A DNA stretch of 64,000 nucleotides from Goleter apudmare HA4340-LM2 (lineage in GTDB: Bacteria > Cyanobacteriota > Cyanobacteriia > Cyanobacteriales > Nostocaceae): the NCBI GenBank assembly GCA_019359495.1, contig JAHHHF010000095.1, positions 27,267-91,266 on the forward strand, read 5' to 3'. The translations under genes were made by a program, and so were the position numbers. How positions within the stretch are numbered: the first letter of the stretch is position 1; every line of letters starts with the position of its first letter. Positions 35,879 through 46,000 of the stretch are shown piece by piece. The notes beneath the pieces are model-generated. The model was not told the origin of the DNA, made no database searches, and saw nothing but the letters and a program-made list of their open reading frames with translations.

Positions 35879-36145
35879 CTAGCTAGCTTTGAATGAATAG
35901 CCAAATAATCTAGACACCTGAGCACGACATCTTGGGCATCTGGTAATCTCTGGTTGGAATGGTGTCGAGTCAATTGGCTGCCAAAAAATTTTATTAGTTC
36001 CACTACTAGTGACTTCTACCTCCATGCGGTATTGAATCACCTTCTTACAGACAAAGCAGGGATGTTCGGTGTATTGCAGCACTGTGTAATCCTTGGATAA
36101 ATTGAGATTGCACACGTATCTCTTAGATAACAGAGCTAAGTACAA
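35879..36145 (-). CDS. Small putative zinc-ribbon protein
   Basis: 88 residues, not recognised as a named family. Two CxxC knuckles, CFVC (~30-33) and CPRC (~70-73), are spaced as in a zinc ribbon. Between them is a beta-rich stretch (YRMEVEVTS, NKIFWQPIDS). The first ~25 residues may not be native, because no clear ribosome-binding site is seen at 36145 and there is no later ATG before the knuckles. The gene stands alone upstream of the divergent isoprenoid gene. Confidence 0.5.
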   Translation of the reverse strand: MYLALLSKRYVCNLNLSKDYTVLQYTEHPCFVCKKVIQYRMEVEVTSSGTNKIFWQPIDSTPFQPEITRCPRCRAQVSRLFGYSFKAS

Positions 36146-36288
36146 GTATTATGCAGGATTTTGTTATTGGTTATTTGTCATTTGTTATTTGTCAAGATTT
36201 AGCCTCTGCGGGGATCTCGAAATCCCCATACCCTATTTCCCATTCCCTGTAACAATAATGATGACAACACCTTTAACCAAAACTACCT

Positions 36289-37338
36289 GTGAACGCCCCT
36301 AACAGCATCTCAGTAGAAACTCAGTCACGCAAAGCGGATCACATCCGTATTTGTCTAGAAGAAGATGTTCAGTCTCATCAAATTACTAGTGGGCTGGAAC
36401 GCTACCGTTTTATTCATGCTTGCTTACCAGAATTAGACCGTGATGAGATTAATCTCAGTACGACTTTCTTGGGGAAACATCTGAACGCACCTCTGTTAAT
36501 CTCTTCGATGACTGGGGGAACGGAACAAGCGGGAATCATTAACCAACGGTTAGCGCAGGTTGCCCAAAAATATAAAATAGCTATGGGTGTTGGTTCTCAG
36601 CGAGTCGCAGTGGAAAAACCCCAGGTGGCTGATACTTTTGCTGTCCGCAAGTATGCACCTGATGCGCTGCTGTTTGCTAACTTGGGGGCTGTACAACTTA
36701 ATTATAAATATGGTTTGGATGAGTGTTTGCGGGTGGTGGATATCCTGGAAGCTGATGCCTTGATTTTGCACATCAACCCGTTACAAGAATGTATTCAAAC
36801 TAAAGGTGACACTAATTTTCGGAGCTTGCTTGACAAAATAGCTTTGGTATGTAATAAATTATCGATACCCGTGATTGCCAAGGAAGTGGGCAATGGGATT
36901 TCAGCAGTTATGGCAGGAAAGCTCATTGCTGCGGGGGTAGCAGCAATTGATGTGGCGGGTGCTGGTGGTACTTCCTGGGCTAAGGTAGAAAGTGAACGGG
37001 CAGAAAATGCTTTGCAGCGTCGTTTGGGCAGAACGTTTGCTGATTGGGGTTTGCCGACAGCAGAGTGTATTACAAGTATTAGAGCGATCGCTCCTGATGT
37101 ACCATTAATTGCATCAGGAGGGTTGCGTCATGGGTTAGATGCAGCTGTAGCGATCGCCTTGGGGGCAGACCTTGCTGGCTTGGCAATGCCTTTCTTACAA
37201 GCGGCAGCAGTATCAGAAGCCGCAGTGATAGATTTAGCTGATGTGCTAATTGCGGAACTGACTACAGTGTTATTTTGTACTGGGAATGCTACCTTGGAAC
37301 AGTTAAAGCATTCTCCCAGTTTACAGCGCATACAATAA
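36289..37338 (+). CDS. fni: Type 2 isopentenyl-diphosphate delta-isomerase
   Basis: 349 residues, the usual length. This FMN- and NADPH-dependent enzyme interconverts isopentenyl and dimethylallyl diphosphate for carotenoid, chlorophyll and quinone synthesis. Signature segments are [15 protein letters not shown] at the start, [64 protein letters not shown] and a phosphate loop [12 protein letters not shown]. The chosen start is the GTG at 36289; upstream ATG codons lie in other frames. It is a stand-alone gene; a facing GGGGGTTT/AAACCCCC inverted repeat (37367-37374, 37395-37402) follows its stop and may end transcription. Confidence 0.95.
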   Translation: MNAPNSISVETQSRKADHIRICLEEDVQSHQITSGLERYRFIHACLPELDRDEINLSTTFLGKHLNAPLLISSMTGGTEQAGIINQRLAQVAQKYKIAMGVGSQRVAVEKPQVADTFAVRKYAPDALLFANLGAVQLNYKYGLDECLRVVDILEADALILHINPLQECIQTKGDTNFRSLLDKIALVCNKLSIPVIAKEVGNGISAVMAGKLIAAGVAAIDVAGAGGTSWAKVESERAENALQRRLGRTFADWGLPTAECITSIRAIAPDVPLIASGGLRHGLDAAVAIALGADLAGLAMPFLQAAAVSEAAVIDLADVLIAELTTVLFCTGNATLEQLKHSPSLQRIQ

Positions 37339-37445
37339 GTAAATCGGCGCAAATATGTTTATTGTTGGGGGTTTTCTGGCTAGTACCAAGTGGCAAACCC
37401 CCAGGAAATTACAAATCTATGTTGACTTTTGACTAATAACTAAAA

Positions 37446-39281
37446 ATGCGTAACTTTCTAAAACAAACTTTTGCCAGCTTAATTGGCAGTTTACTAGGAC
37501 TAATTATTTTCTGTGGTGTCGGCACCACTGGACTGCTCTTGCTGCTGATAGTAGCTGCTACTTCTAAAGATAGCAGCCCGGAAGTCAAAGATAAGTCAGT
37601 AGTGGTGTTTGACCTATCTATGAATATCACTGATGGCGAACCCAGTTCTGGCACAGTGCTACGCAAAGCGCTATCAGGTGTCGATGAGAACAGAATGACA
37701 CTCCGCAGTGTTCTAGATACCATAGACAAAGCTCGACTTGATCAGCGCATTATCGGTATATATTTAGATGGGACAAACAGCAAAGGCTCCAACAGCGTAG
37801 GTTTTGCCTCCCTCAAAGAAATTCGGCAAGCCCTGGAAAAATTCCGCGCTGCTGGCAAGAAGATTACAGCCTATGGGGTAGACTTGCAGGAGCGGGAATA
37901 TTACCTGACTTCGGTAGCAGACACCGTTGTGTTGAACCCTTTGGGTGCATTGGAAGTCAACGGTTTAAGTTCACAACCAATGTTCCTCGCAGGTGCGTTA
38001 CAAAAGTACGGTGTCGGTGTGCAAATTGTGCGAGTGGGCAAATTCAAGGGAGCAATTGAACCTTTTATTTTGACCAAATTGAGTCCAGAGAACCGCCAAC
38101 AAACTCAGAAATTATTAGATGATGTCTGGGGAGAATGGCGTACTACTGTAGCAGCAAGTCGGAAAATAAATTCCCAAAAATTGCAAGCGATCGCAGATAA
38201 TCAAGCATTACTAGAAGCACAAGAAGCTAAGGCTAGTGGTTTAGTAGATCAAGTAGCATATAGTGATGAAGTCATCGCTGACTTGAAAAAATTAACTGCT
38301 AGTGACAAAGACGAGAAAACATTTCGCCAAATCAACTTAAGTAAATACGCCCAAGTTTCCGGTAAATCCTTTGGTGCAGAACGCACATCCAAAAACAAAA
38401 TAGCAGTAGTTTACGCTGAAGGCGACATTGTGGATGGTAAAGGTGAAGATGGGGAAATTGGCGGCGATCGCTTTGCTAAAATCTTTAACAAACTGCGTCA
38501 AGATAATGATGTTAAAGCAGTAATTCTGAGAATTAACAGTCCCGGTGGTAGCGCTATTGCCTCCGAGATTATGCAGCGAGAGGTACGCCTCACCCGTGAG
38601 GTGAAACCCGTTGTCGTATCGATGGGTGATATCGCCGCTTCTGGTGGTTACTGGATAGCCAGCGACTCTAACCGCATTTTTGCCGAACCAAATACTATTA
38701 CAGGTTCCATTGGTGTATTTGGGGTGTTATTCAATGGACAAAAGCTAGCTAACGACAATGGTATTACTTGGGATACTGTCAAAACAGGACGTTATGCTGA
38801 CACTCAAACCGTTTCTCGACCCAAATCACCAGAAGAGCTAGCAATTTACCAGCGCAGTGTCAACCGGATTTATAATTTATTTCTCAATAAAGTTGCCGAA
38901 GGCAGGAAATTACCAGCAGCAAAGGTAGCAGAGATTGCCCAAGGACGGGTTTGGTCTGGTGTCGCAGCTAAACAGATTGGTTTAGTTGATGAAATCGGTG
39001 GTCTGAATACTGCCATTGAATATGCTGCCAAACAAGCAAAGCTGGGTAAAGACTGGCAATTACAAGAGTTTCCCCAAGTTACCAGTTTTGAAGAACGCTT
39101 GTTTGGGCGGGCGACAGAAGAAGTGCAAACTGCATTAGGGATTGAAAAGTCCCCAATCCCACCATCCCATCCCCTGTTAACCGAGTTCCAGAAACTACAA
39201 CAGGAAATGACGATGCTGCAAAAGATGAACGATCCGCAAGGAATATACGCTCGCTTACCCTTTAACCTCAAAATTGAGTAG
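37446..39281 (+). CDS. sppA: Signal peptide peptidase SppA, long form
   Basis: 611 residues, the size of the 67-kDa SppA with two tandem peptidase-S49 repeats. One N-terminal membrane segment (~13-37). The N-terminal repeat supplies the catalytic Lys (region RVGKFKGAIEPF) and the C-terminal repeat the nucleophile Ser (INSPGGSAIASEIM). ASGGYWIAS and SIGVFGVLFNGQKL are further family marks. It cuts leftover signal peptides in the membrane; in cyanobacteria a related protease is linked to light acclimation. Both catalytic regions are intact. The gene stands alone; the next gene is convergent. Confidence 0.94.
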   Translation: MRNFLKQTFASLIGSLLGLIIFCGVGTTGLLLLLIVAATSKDSSPEVKDKSVVVFDLSMNITDGEPSSGTVLRKALSGVDENRMTLRSVLDTIDKARLDQRIIGIYLDGTNSKGSNSVGFASLKEIRQALEKFRAAGKKITAYGVDLQEREYYLTSVADTVVLNPLGALEVNGLSSQPMFLAGALQKYGVGVQIVRVGKFKGAIEPFILTKLSPENRQQTQKLLDDVWGEWRTTVAASRKINSQKLQAIADNQALLEAQEAKASGLVDQVAYSDEVIADLKKLTASDKDEKTFRQINLSKYAQVSGKSFGAERTSKNKIAVVYAEGDIVDGKGEDGEIGGDRFAKIFNKLRQDNDVKAVILRINSPGGSAIASEIMQREVRLTREVKPVVVSMGDIAASGGYWIASDSNRIFAEPNTITGSIGVFGVLFNGQKLANDNGITWDTVKTGRYADTQTVSRPKSPEELAIYQRSVNRIYNLFLNKVAEGRKLPAAKVAEIAQGRVWSGVAAKQIGLVDEIGGLNTAIEYAAKQAKLGKDWQLQEFPQVTSFEERLFGRATEEVQTALGIEKSPIPPSHPLLTEFQKLQQEMTMLQKMNDPQGIYARLPFNLKIE

Positions 39282-39316
39282 AGACGTTGCAGTGTCTCTA
39301 CTCCTTTCCCCATGCC

Positions 39317-40078
39317 CTAAAATTGATAATTGCGATCGCGTACCCATAAACTAATCGGTACAGCATTACCTTGGGGGTCAACTTTGACTTTCACCGTTAC
39401 TGGCTGACGTTGTCCATTACGACTTTCAAAAGACCGGGCAAGATCATTACTAATCCGCTCCCGTTGGTCATCTGAGATGTAATATGTCTCCACACCATAG
39501 TTAACAATGCCATCTCGATACACACCTTTGAGGGCTACCTGATTATTTGGCAGGTTGGTGGGACGCCTACCACTCACCCGCACCAGCCTCCAAGCCCTAG
39601 GCACACCACGATTGAAAGATTGTTGCTCCTGCAAAATTACATACAAATTGGTGCCTTGGGCTAATTGTCTATTCCGTCCGCGATTTTGCCTCAATAACTC
39701 CTCCCAGCCAGGCAGTCTTCTCAAGGTTGCCACACGCGATATGTTATAATTCAATTCGAGTGAGTCACTGCGAAGCACATCATTGGCATTGACTACACTT
39801 TGCAAGATCACTGTTTTACCTGCAACATCTGTGTACAAAGCTTGAGTAGGCACCGCCATGATAATCCCTGCCTGGATCACCAGAGGAACTATGAGTCGCC
39901 ACAGAGGCAGAGGCTGATTCGCTTTCTGTTCAGTAGCAATCAAATAATCCCGAAACGTCAACTTTTCTGAAAATTCTGCTTCGGGAGATAAGGATTTACC
40001 AGATTTGTTGGATCTACTCGATTCACTGGATCTACTTGATTCACTGGACCTATTCGATTCAGAGGAATTACTTTTCAT
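39317..40078 (-). CDS. GDYXXLXY domain protein
   Basis: About 253 residues from the ATG at 40078 (MKSNSSES); an ATG at 40102 is also in frame. A Ser-rich N-terminal tail with tandem SSESSR units (to ~30) is followed by one membrane segment (~55-75, RLIVPLVIQAGIIMAVPT). The extracytoplasmic part holds two copies of the GDYXXLXY-type motif, seen as RSDSLELNYNIS and GVYRDGIVNYGVETYYISDD. Such proteins are usually encoded beside DUF2157/DUF4401 membrane proteins, as here (next gene upstream on the same strand); function unknown. Confidence 0.8.
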   Translation of the reverse strand: MKSNSSESNRSSESSRSSESSRSNKSGKSLSPEAEFSEKLTFRDYLIATEQKANQPLPLWRLIVPLVIQAGIIMAVPTQALYTDVAGKTVILQSVVNANDVLRSDSLELNYNISRVATLRRLPGWEELLRQNRGRNRQLAQGTNLYVILQEQQSFNRGVPRAWRLVRVSGRRPTNLPNNQVALKGVYRDGIVNYGVETYYISDDQRERISNDLARSFESRNGQRQPVTVKVKVDPQGNAVPISLWVRDRNYQF

Positions 40079-40102
40079 GGGCGTAGTCCTAAAAAGCAGC
40101 AA

Positions 40103-40290
40103 GAATGGGCAAAGTCGAAAGTGGAGGATTTAGGACTGACGCAGAGATTAATGCGTAGTGAGCACTTCGGTGCTGAAAATAAGGACTAAAGTCCTAACTA
40201 CGAAACTTGATGAAAAAATTATAGGATTCTACAGAGAATACGATGATAACAAATTAATTAGGCTTGATATCATCTATCAAAAGTCAAGAA
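40103..40290. repeat. Spacer with GGACTAAAGTCC repeat
   Basis: 188 bp between the DUF2157 gene and the GDYXXLXY gene. GGACTAAAGTCC (40183-40194) is an inverted-repeat core that recurs at about 59623-59634, with the text TAGTGAGCACTTCGGTGCTG just before it. This family is common in Nostocales genomes. It could form a hairpin that separates transcription of the two genes. Confidence 0.55.
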
Positions 40291-41739
40291 TTATCTCTTT
40301 TCCTTAGATGAAGAACCAGAACTACTAGTCTGGCGACGTTCAAACCAAAGTCCAGCACTAATCAAAGAAGTACCGCAGGTAGCAAAAACCAACGCCCTGA
40401 ATAGCAAATCAGTATCGTACTCCAATACCCGACTGATAATTTGGAGAGTGAACAACAGCATCCCGCCCCAAAAAGTGCGTCTGTCGTTTAATTTCATTCC
40501 TTCTTGGATGAGTCCCCAGGATAAAGTCGCCAAAAGTATATTGAACACGAAAATCCCCAGAGAGCCAATGCGCGCCACCGCTTGATGCCAAAAAGGTACT
40601 AAAGCAGTGATCACAATAAAGCCGACAATCAAAGCAGTCTTGAAAACTACTTCTTTACGAGGAGAGCTATTTTTGTAACGCTGTAGATTCGACCATTGCA
40701 ACACTGCCAAGCCACTGAGAATCCCCACATCAATTATGGGTAGGGTTCTGAGGATATTGGTGTTAGTTGTTGGCGGGAAGAAACCACTATCTGGATATTG
40801 CCATTGCCAACGAAACGACAGGATATAAAAGACAGCACCGAAACATATCAGTGCTAAATTGCGGGCTAGGGGTTTAAACAGCCTGTAATTAATTGTGGGA
40901 TATAGCAGGTCATCGTAACTCCACAACAATGCAGGTGGTAGTGCAAAGGCAAAAGATGCTACCCAAGGTGCGATATCAGAATAAGTCAGCAGTTGCAGAG
41001 GGTTGAGGTTGAATTGCAAGGATGAAGCAAAGCTGAAAGCTGCTAGGCCAAAAATCAACCGGGAGCGACAAAAATAGCTTAGGGGGATAAACAGCAACCA
41101 TGAAATCAAAGGCATGTGTCGTACTGCTAACCTTGCCCAATTCCATTCATTAGAGGTGAACCACCAGTCTCCTAAGCCAGTCCAATAGCCAATTTGAATC
41201 AGAACAATGGCTAAAATTCCCAAGGAAGTTAAGGACAGGCCGTAAGCCATCACCAAAACGCCGAATCCCCAAGCCAAAAATAGTTCTGTACTAGAACCGC
41301 TAATATTAAAGACTTGCGCCATCAGCAGTATATTTGCGCCTAAAATCAAAGCGCCTAAAAACAGTAATGCTTCTCCTAGCTGGCGTTTGCTTTTTTGTGG
41401 TTTCTTACCTTCCGCTTTACGCAGTGCAGGGTCTCTCCAGGTGAAAAAACCGACGATAGTGGTAGATAGAAACAAGCTCATGATCAAGATAAACTTGACA
41501 TCTCGTGACCATTGCAGCCAGTTGGCAGCGACAAAGGTAGTTATACCTAAAACTAACAGAACACCACCGATCGCAATTACCATCATTCCAGACTCTTCAC
41601 GGGCGGCAGATTCTAGGTTATTAAATTGATAACGGTCTGCTAGTTGTTGGTACTGCGATGAACTAATTATGCCTTCATCTCGCCAAAGTTTGGCTTCTTG
41701 GCGTATTTTCCTCTGAAAATTATCTAAGATCATCACCAT
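40291..41739 (-). CDS. DUF2157 membrane protein
   Basis: 482 residues with about ten to twelve hydrophobic helices after a cytosolic N-terminal ~55 residues. The DUF2157 start is clear: a helix with LWRDEGIISSSQYQQLADRY, then the first helices VIAIGGVLLVLGITTFVAANWLQW. The C-terminal tail is charged (FERRQTSSSGSSSKEKR). The function of the family is unknown. The gene partner downstream is the GDYXXLXY protein; this neighbourhood recurs in bacteria, so the two probably form a complex in the cytoplasmic membrane. The ATG at 41739 is the first of two close starts (MVM). Confidence 0.85.
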   Translation of the reverse strand: MVMILDNFQRKIRQEAKLWRDEGIISSSQYQQLADRYQFNNLESAAREESGMMVIAIGGVLLVLGITTFVAANWLQWSRDVKFILIMSLFLSTTIVGFFTWRDPALRKAEGKKPQKSKRQLGEALLFLGALILGANILLMAQVFNISGSSTELFLAWGFGVLVMAYGLSLTSLGILAIVLIQIGYWTGLGDWWFTSNEWNWARLAVRHMPLISWLLFIPLSYFCRSRLIFGLAAFSFASSLQFNLNPLQLLTYSDIAPWVASFAFALPPALLWSYDDLLYPTINYRLFKPLARNLALICFGAVFYILSFRWQWQYPDSGFFPPTTNTNILRTLPIIDVGILSGLAVLQWSNLQRYKNSSPRKEVVFKTALIVGFIVITALVPFWHQAVARIGSLGIFVFNILLATLSWGLIQEGMKLNDRRTFWGGMLLFTLQIISRVLEYDTDLLFRALVFATCGTSLISAGLWFERRQTSSSGSSSKEKR

Positions 41740-41885
41740 CTCCAGTGAGGGTATAGCGATGCTCCAACGTGGTTACTCACGCCGGATGCACTTTGCGATC
41801 GCAATTAGAATAGCGGTCATTATATTTTCAGTATGGAGTCAAGCGTCTTCATAGTATTGTTCTTATGTAACACTTTCACCACCAC

Positions 41886-42845
41886 ATGGATAAACCTTCA
41901 AATCTATTATTAAAACTCTCACGGCGTTTATTTGAAAATACTGATCACCAAGAAAAATTTGTTGAGGCATTAATTCATCCCCAACCTTTCTTACCCTGCG
42001 TTCTTTGGTGTCATGAAAAGTCGGATATTCTACCATTTCCGGTGGAATCACCAACAGCTTGGCAACCCCATTTTATTGATCGTTTATACCTAGGAGAAAA
42101 ACCAGGTAAAAATCCTTTACATGAACAGGGATATTATTATTGTTTAGATTTTTCTTCTGTCTTTGCGGCGTCTACTTTGTTAACTATTCCTCAACCAGTT
42201 AAGGTGGTTTTTGATATGTGTGCTGCTCCAGGAGGTAAGAGCATCTTTGCCTGGAGAGCTATGCAGCCGGATTTACTTATCAGTAATGAAGTAATTGGTA
42301 AACGTTTAGGGATGTTGATTTCTAATTTAAAACGTTGCCAAATTCAACCCTGTGTTGTAGTTAATAGAGATTCTAGTATTTTTACTGACATAATACCATT
42401 ATCTAGTAATTTAGTAATCGTAGATGCTCCTTGTACTGGACAATCTTTACTAGCTAAAGGTGAGAAAGCCGAAGGATGTTTTCACCCGACTAACATTAAT
42501 AAGTGTGCTAACAGGCAAAAACGGATTATTGCTAATTCTGCTCAACTTGTAGCATCACAAGGCTATCTTGCTTATATGACCTGCACCTATTCACCAGAAG
42601 AAAATGAGCAGGTTTGTGAGTGGTTTTTGGCACGCTTTCCTCAGTTTCAACCAGTGGCGATTAGTCACTTACAGGAATATCGATCGCATTTAACGAAGAT
42701 TCCCTGTTATCGGCTCTTCCCTCAGAATAGATTAGGTGCTGGTGCGTTTACAGTGCTGTTTCAAAATACTGACGCTGGTGAAGGTCAAAAGGTAGATTTA
42801 GATGTGCTATCTGCTGTTTGGGCGAATACACAGCCGAGAGTTTAG
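41886..42845 (+). CDS. RsmB/NSUN-type RNA m5C methyltransferase
   Basis: 319 residues. SAM motif I DMCAAPGGKS (~109-118), motif IV VDAPCTGQSLL and motif VI MTCTYSPEENEQV supply the two cysteines of the RNA cytosine-C5 methyltransferase mechanism: the TC(T/S)Y cysteine attacks C6 and the PC cysteine releases the product. There is no N-terminal NusB or PUA domain, so the length is short compared with RsmB/RsmF (~430-480 residues). Target, probably rRNA or tRNA, is not shown by the sequence. It is convergent with hisG, with 13 bp between the stops. Confidence 0.9.
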   Translation: MDKPSNLLLKLSRRLFENTDHQEKFVEALIHPQPFLPCVLWCHEKSDILPFPVESPTAWQPHFIDRLYLGEKPGKNPLHEQGYYYCLDFSSVFAASTLLTIPQPVKVVFDMCAAPGGKSIFAWRAMQPDLLISNEVIGKRLGMLISNLKRCQIQPCVVVNRDSSIFTDIIPLSSNLVIVDAPCTGQSLLAKGEKAEGCFHPTNINKCANRQKRIIANSAQLVASQGYLAYMTCTYSPEENEQVCEWFLARFPQFQPVAISHLQEYRSHLTKIPCYRLFPQNRLGAGAFTVLFQNTDAGEGQKVDLDVLSAVWANTQPRV

Positions 42846-42858
42846 ACATTATTCTAGA

Positions 42859-43503
42859 TTAGACCGCAGATAAAATGTGCGATCGCACATCTTCTACCCG
42901 TTGATGCAAATTACCTGTGTTGAGGCGATAACTCAAGGGATGGGCAATCAATCGTGCCGTACTGTGGTATAATATGTCAATTTCAATCAAACCATTTTCT
43001 TGCAATGTCCGCCCCGTAGAAACTAAATCTACGATCGCTTCTGACATCCCAGTAATGGGGCCTAGTTCCACTGAACCATACAACGGCACAATTTCCACCT
43101 GTAGATCTAGATTTTGGAAATATTCACGGGCACAATTGACATACTTAGAAGCAACACGACCATTAGGCGGTAAATCTACAGGCGATTTGTAAATACTAGA
43201 TGCTTTTACCGCCACAGACATCCGACACTGACCAAAGTGTAAATCGACTAGCTGGGCGACTTGCGGCTGCTTTTCTCTGAGCACATCGTAACCAATAATA
43301 CCCAATTGTGCCTGACCATATTCCACATAAACAGGCACATCCTGTCCCCGCACCAACAGTCCTTTTGCTTGTCCACTAGCATCAGTGATTTGCAGTTGGC
43401 GGTTTCCTGCATCTAAAAAAGCACTAAAATCTAGTCCTACAGATTGCAGCAAACGGATGCTATTTTTGAGTAGTTCCCCTTTTGGCAATGCAACAGTCAA
43501 CAT
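42859..43503 (-). CDS. hisG: ATP phosphoribosyltransferase, short form
   Basis: 214 residues, the HisG-short form that lacks the C-terminal regulatory domain and needs the HisZ subunit, which is encoded elsewhere. It performs the first step of histidine synthesis, ATP plus PRPP. Visible marks: [20 protein letters not shown] at the start, [21 protein letters not shown] (~54-75), [14 protein letters not shown], and the PRPP-binding loop [24 protein letters not shown]. Complete with no lesions. It faces a response-regulator gene across a short promoter region. Confidence 0.95.
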   Translation of the reverse strand: MLTVALPKGELLKNSIRLLQSVGLDFSAFLDAGNRQLQITDASGQAKGLLVRGQDVPVYVEYGQAQLGIIGYDVLREKQPQVAQLVDLHFGQCRMSVAVKASSIYKSPVDLPPNGRVASKYVNCAREYFQNLDLQVEIVPLYGSVELGPITGMSEAIVDLVSTGRTLQENGLIEIDILYHSTARLIAHPLSYRLNTGNLHQRVEDVRSHILSAV

Positions 43504-43595
43504 TCTTGTTTTTGGTATCTTAGGCGGTTCATTATTGAGAATATCTCTATTTGTGGCTGTTCAACACAAGGCAATAAGCTCTAGGGGTGTTCGCT

Positions 43596-44294
43596 ATGAG
43601 AATTTTATTGGTTGATGACGAAGTTGAATTAACTGATCCCTTGAGTCGTGTGTTAGGCCGTGAAGGTTACAGTGTAGATGCTGCTTACGAAGGGACTAGT
43701 GGTAGCAACCTAGCAAACACAGGGAGTTATGACTTATTGATTTTAGATTGGATGCTGCCAGGAAAAACAGGTTTGGAAATTTGTCAAGAATTACGCCGTC
43801 AAGGTAAAACTACTCCCGTGCTGTTTCTCACGGCTAAAGATACTCTAGATGACCGAGTCCAAGGTTTAGATGCTGGTGCGGATGATTATTTAGTTAAACC
43901 CTTTGAATTGCGGGAGTTATTAGCGAGAGTCCGCGCCTTGTTACGGCGTTCTGGTGTGGAGTTTCACAGCGCCTCTACAGGACGCCTGACTGTCGCTGAT
44001 TTAGAACTAGATTCAGAAAACCAAATCGCCTATCGTCAAGGACGGGTGATTGAACTGTCGCAAAAAGAAAGTCAGTTGCTGCAATACTTTATGGAACACA
44101 CCGGACAGGTATTGACTCATGCCCAGATTATGCAACATCTGTGGGCAGATGAGGAACAACCCAGTAGTAACGTCATTGCAGCTTTAATTCGTTTGTTGCG
44201 GCGAAAAATCGAAGTTGGTGCAGAAACTACCCTAATTCACACTGTTTATGGCAAAGGCTATCGGTTTGGTACTGCTTTTGCCGAATCAGTTTAG
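43596..44294 (+). CDS. OmpR/PhoB-family response regulator
   Basis: 232 residues from the ATG at 43596, which follows the Shine-Dalgarno-like AGGGG (43583-43587); a GTG at 43587 is in frame but less likely. Receiver domain 1-~115: acidic pair DD7-8, phospho-acceptor Asp51 (LILDWMLPG), Lys101 in LVKPFE. The C-terminal winged helix (~130-225) has QKESQLLQYFMEHTGQVL and a YGKGYRF ending. It resembles the RppA-type regulators of cyanobacteria. No sensor kinase gene lies next to it. The target is unknown. Confidence 0.92.
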   Translation: MRILLVDDEVELTDPLSRVLGREGYSVDAAYEGTSGSNLANTGSYDLLILDWMLPGKTGLEICQELRRQGKTTPVLFLTAKDTLDDRVQGLDAGADDYLVKPFELRELLARVRALLRRSGVEFHSASTGRLTVADLELDSENQIAYRQGRVIELSQKESQLLQYFMEHTGQVLTHAQIMQHLWADEEQPSSNVIAALIRLLRRKIEVGAETTLIHTVYGKGYRFGTAFAESV

Positions 44295-44376
44295 GCAGAC
44301 TGTCCATGCCACTACAATTATTGGGTAATTTATTGTTTAGCGATCGCATGTATTCATATTCCTGCATCTTGGCTCC

Positions 44377-45855
44377 ATGAACATCATCCCCACCTTACCC
44401 AATTACATCAACGGTCAGTGGTGTACATCTAGCACTACAGAATACTTAGAAGTCATCAACCCAGCCACAGCAGAAAAACTTGCTCAAGTCCCGTTATCAT
44501 CAGCATCTGAGGTCAATCAAGCAGTTGCAGCCGCCGTAGCAGCTTTTGTGACATGGCGGCGTACCCCCTCGACGGAGAGAGTGCAGTATTTATTTAAACT
44601 CAAAAACCTGCTGGAAGAACATCACGATGATTTAGCCCGCACCATCACCCTAGAATGCGGTAAGACTTTGGCTGAGTCTAAAGGGGAGATGCGTCGCGCG
44701 ATTGAAAATGTGGAAGTAGCTTGTGGGATTCCCATGATGATGCAGGGAACAAACCTGGAAGATATTGCGAGGGGTATTGATGAGATGATGATTCGCCAAC
44801 CTTTAGGAGTGGCGGCGGTGATTTGTCCGTTCAACTTTCCGGGGATGATTCCCTTCTGGTTCTTGCCCTATGCGATCGCTACCGGCAATACTTACATTGT
44901 CAAGCCATCAGAAAAAGTGCCCTTGACAATGCAAAAAATCTTCCAATTGTTACAAAAAACCGGATTACCACCAGGAGTCATCAATTTAGTTAACGGTGCC
45001 AAGGAAGTTGTAGATGTAATTTTAGATCATCCCCAAATTCGGGCGATTAGCTTTGTTGGTTCCACACCAGTAGCTAAATATATATATAGTCGAGCCGCAG
45101 CCAATGGGAAACGGGTGCAATGCCAAGGTGGTGCAAAAAATCCCATCATCATCTTGCCTGATGCAGACATGGAAATGACTACCCGCATTACGGCTGATAG
45201 TGCTTTTGGCTGTGCTGGACAACGTTGTCTAGCTGCATCCATAGCAGTCACCATCGGGGAAGCGCGTCAAACTTTTACAGCAGCCATAGCCGAAACTGCT
45301 AAAAAGCGTGTGGTGGGTAATGGTTTAAATAAGGGTGTGGAAATGGGCCCAGTGATTGATATTCGCAGTAAAACACGGATTGAGGGATTAATTGCCAAAG
45401 GGGCTGAATCAGGTGCAAAGCTTTTGGTAGACGGAAGACAGCCAAATATTACAGGATATCCACAGGGTAATTTTATCAGCCCAACAATTCTGCAAAATGT
45501 TGACCCAGCCAGTGAAATCGCCCGTACAGAAATTTTCGGCCCAGTGTTGAGTTTAATACATTTAGATAGTATTGATGATGCGATCGCCTTGGTGAATAGC
45601 GGTCAATATGGTAACATGGCATGTCTATTTACTAGCAGTGGCGCAGCTGCTCGTAAGTTCCGCTACGAAGCAGAGGCTGGTAATATCGGTATTAATATAG
45701 GCGTTGCTGCACCGATGGCTTTTTTCCCTTTTAGTGGCTGGAAAGAAAGCTTTTTTGGCGATTTGCACGGTCAAAGTAATCACGCAGTCGAGTTTTTTAC
45801 CCAAACTAAGGTAGTAATTGAACGCTGGCCCAACAACTGGTCACGTCAATTTTAA
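44377..45855 (+). CDS. mmsA: Methylmalonate-semialdehyde dehydrogenase (acylating)
   Basis: 492 residues, the MmsA length. The CoA-acylating aldehyde dehydrogenase of valine and inositol degradation; it acts on methylmalonate or malonate semialdehyde with NAD and CoA. Family marks: YINGQWCTS, an NAD-binding [15 protein letters not shown] (~147-161), [13 protein letters not shown], the catalytic Cys in [12 protein letters not shown] (~285) and [17 protein letters not shown]. The C-terminal [17 protein letters not shown] fits MmsA better than general aldehyde dehydrogenases. No other inositol or valine genes are nearby, so the physiological substrate is uncertain. Confidence 0.92.
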   Translation: MNIIPTLPNYINGQWCTSSTTEYLEVINPATAEKLAQVPLSSASEVNQAVAAAVAAFVTWRRTPSTERVQYLFKLKNLLEEHHDDLARTITLECGKTLAESKGEMRRAIENVEVACGIPMMMQGTNLEDIARGIDEMMIRQPLGVAAVICPFNFPGMIPFWFLPYAIATGNTYIVKPSEKVPLTMQKIFQLLQKTGLPPGVINLVNGAKEVVDVILDHPQIRAISFVGSTPVAKYIYSRAAANGKRVQCQGGAKNPIIILPDADMEMTTRITADSAFGCAGQRCLAASIAVTIGEARQTFTAAIAETAKKRVVGNGLNKGVEMGPVIDIRSKTRIEGLIAKGAESGAKLLVDGRQPNITGYPQGNFISPTILQNVDPASEIARTEIFGPVLSLIHLDSIDDAIALVNSGQYGNMACLFTSSGAAARKFRYEAEAGNIGINIGVAAPMAFFPFSGWKESFFGDLHGQSNHAVEFFTQTKVVIERWPNNWSRQF

Positions 45856-46000
45856 TTCATTGGGCATGGGGCATTGGGGAGCCAGTTGCGTGGGCGGGTT
45901 TCCCGACTTAAGCAAACTGGCGTCATTGGGAACGGGAAAAATACCCTTGATTCTTGACTCTTGACTCTTGACCCTTAACCTTTAACCCTTAACAAACAAC
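45856..46000. repeat. STRR and palindromic repeat spacer
   Basis: Contains GCCAGTTGCGTGGGCGGG (from 45889) facing a CAAACTGGCG copy (~45914), and an STRR run of TTGACTC/TTGACCC/TTAACCC heptamers (~45950-45990). No gene; the promoter of the GNAT gene is expected here. Confidence 0.55.

Noticed and set aside
38870..39313. 147-codon minus-strand ORF
   Set aside because: Antisense shadow of the sppA 3' end.
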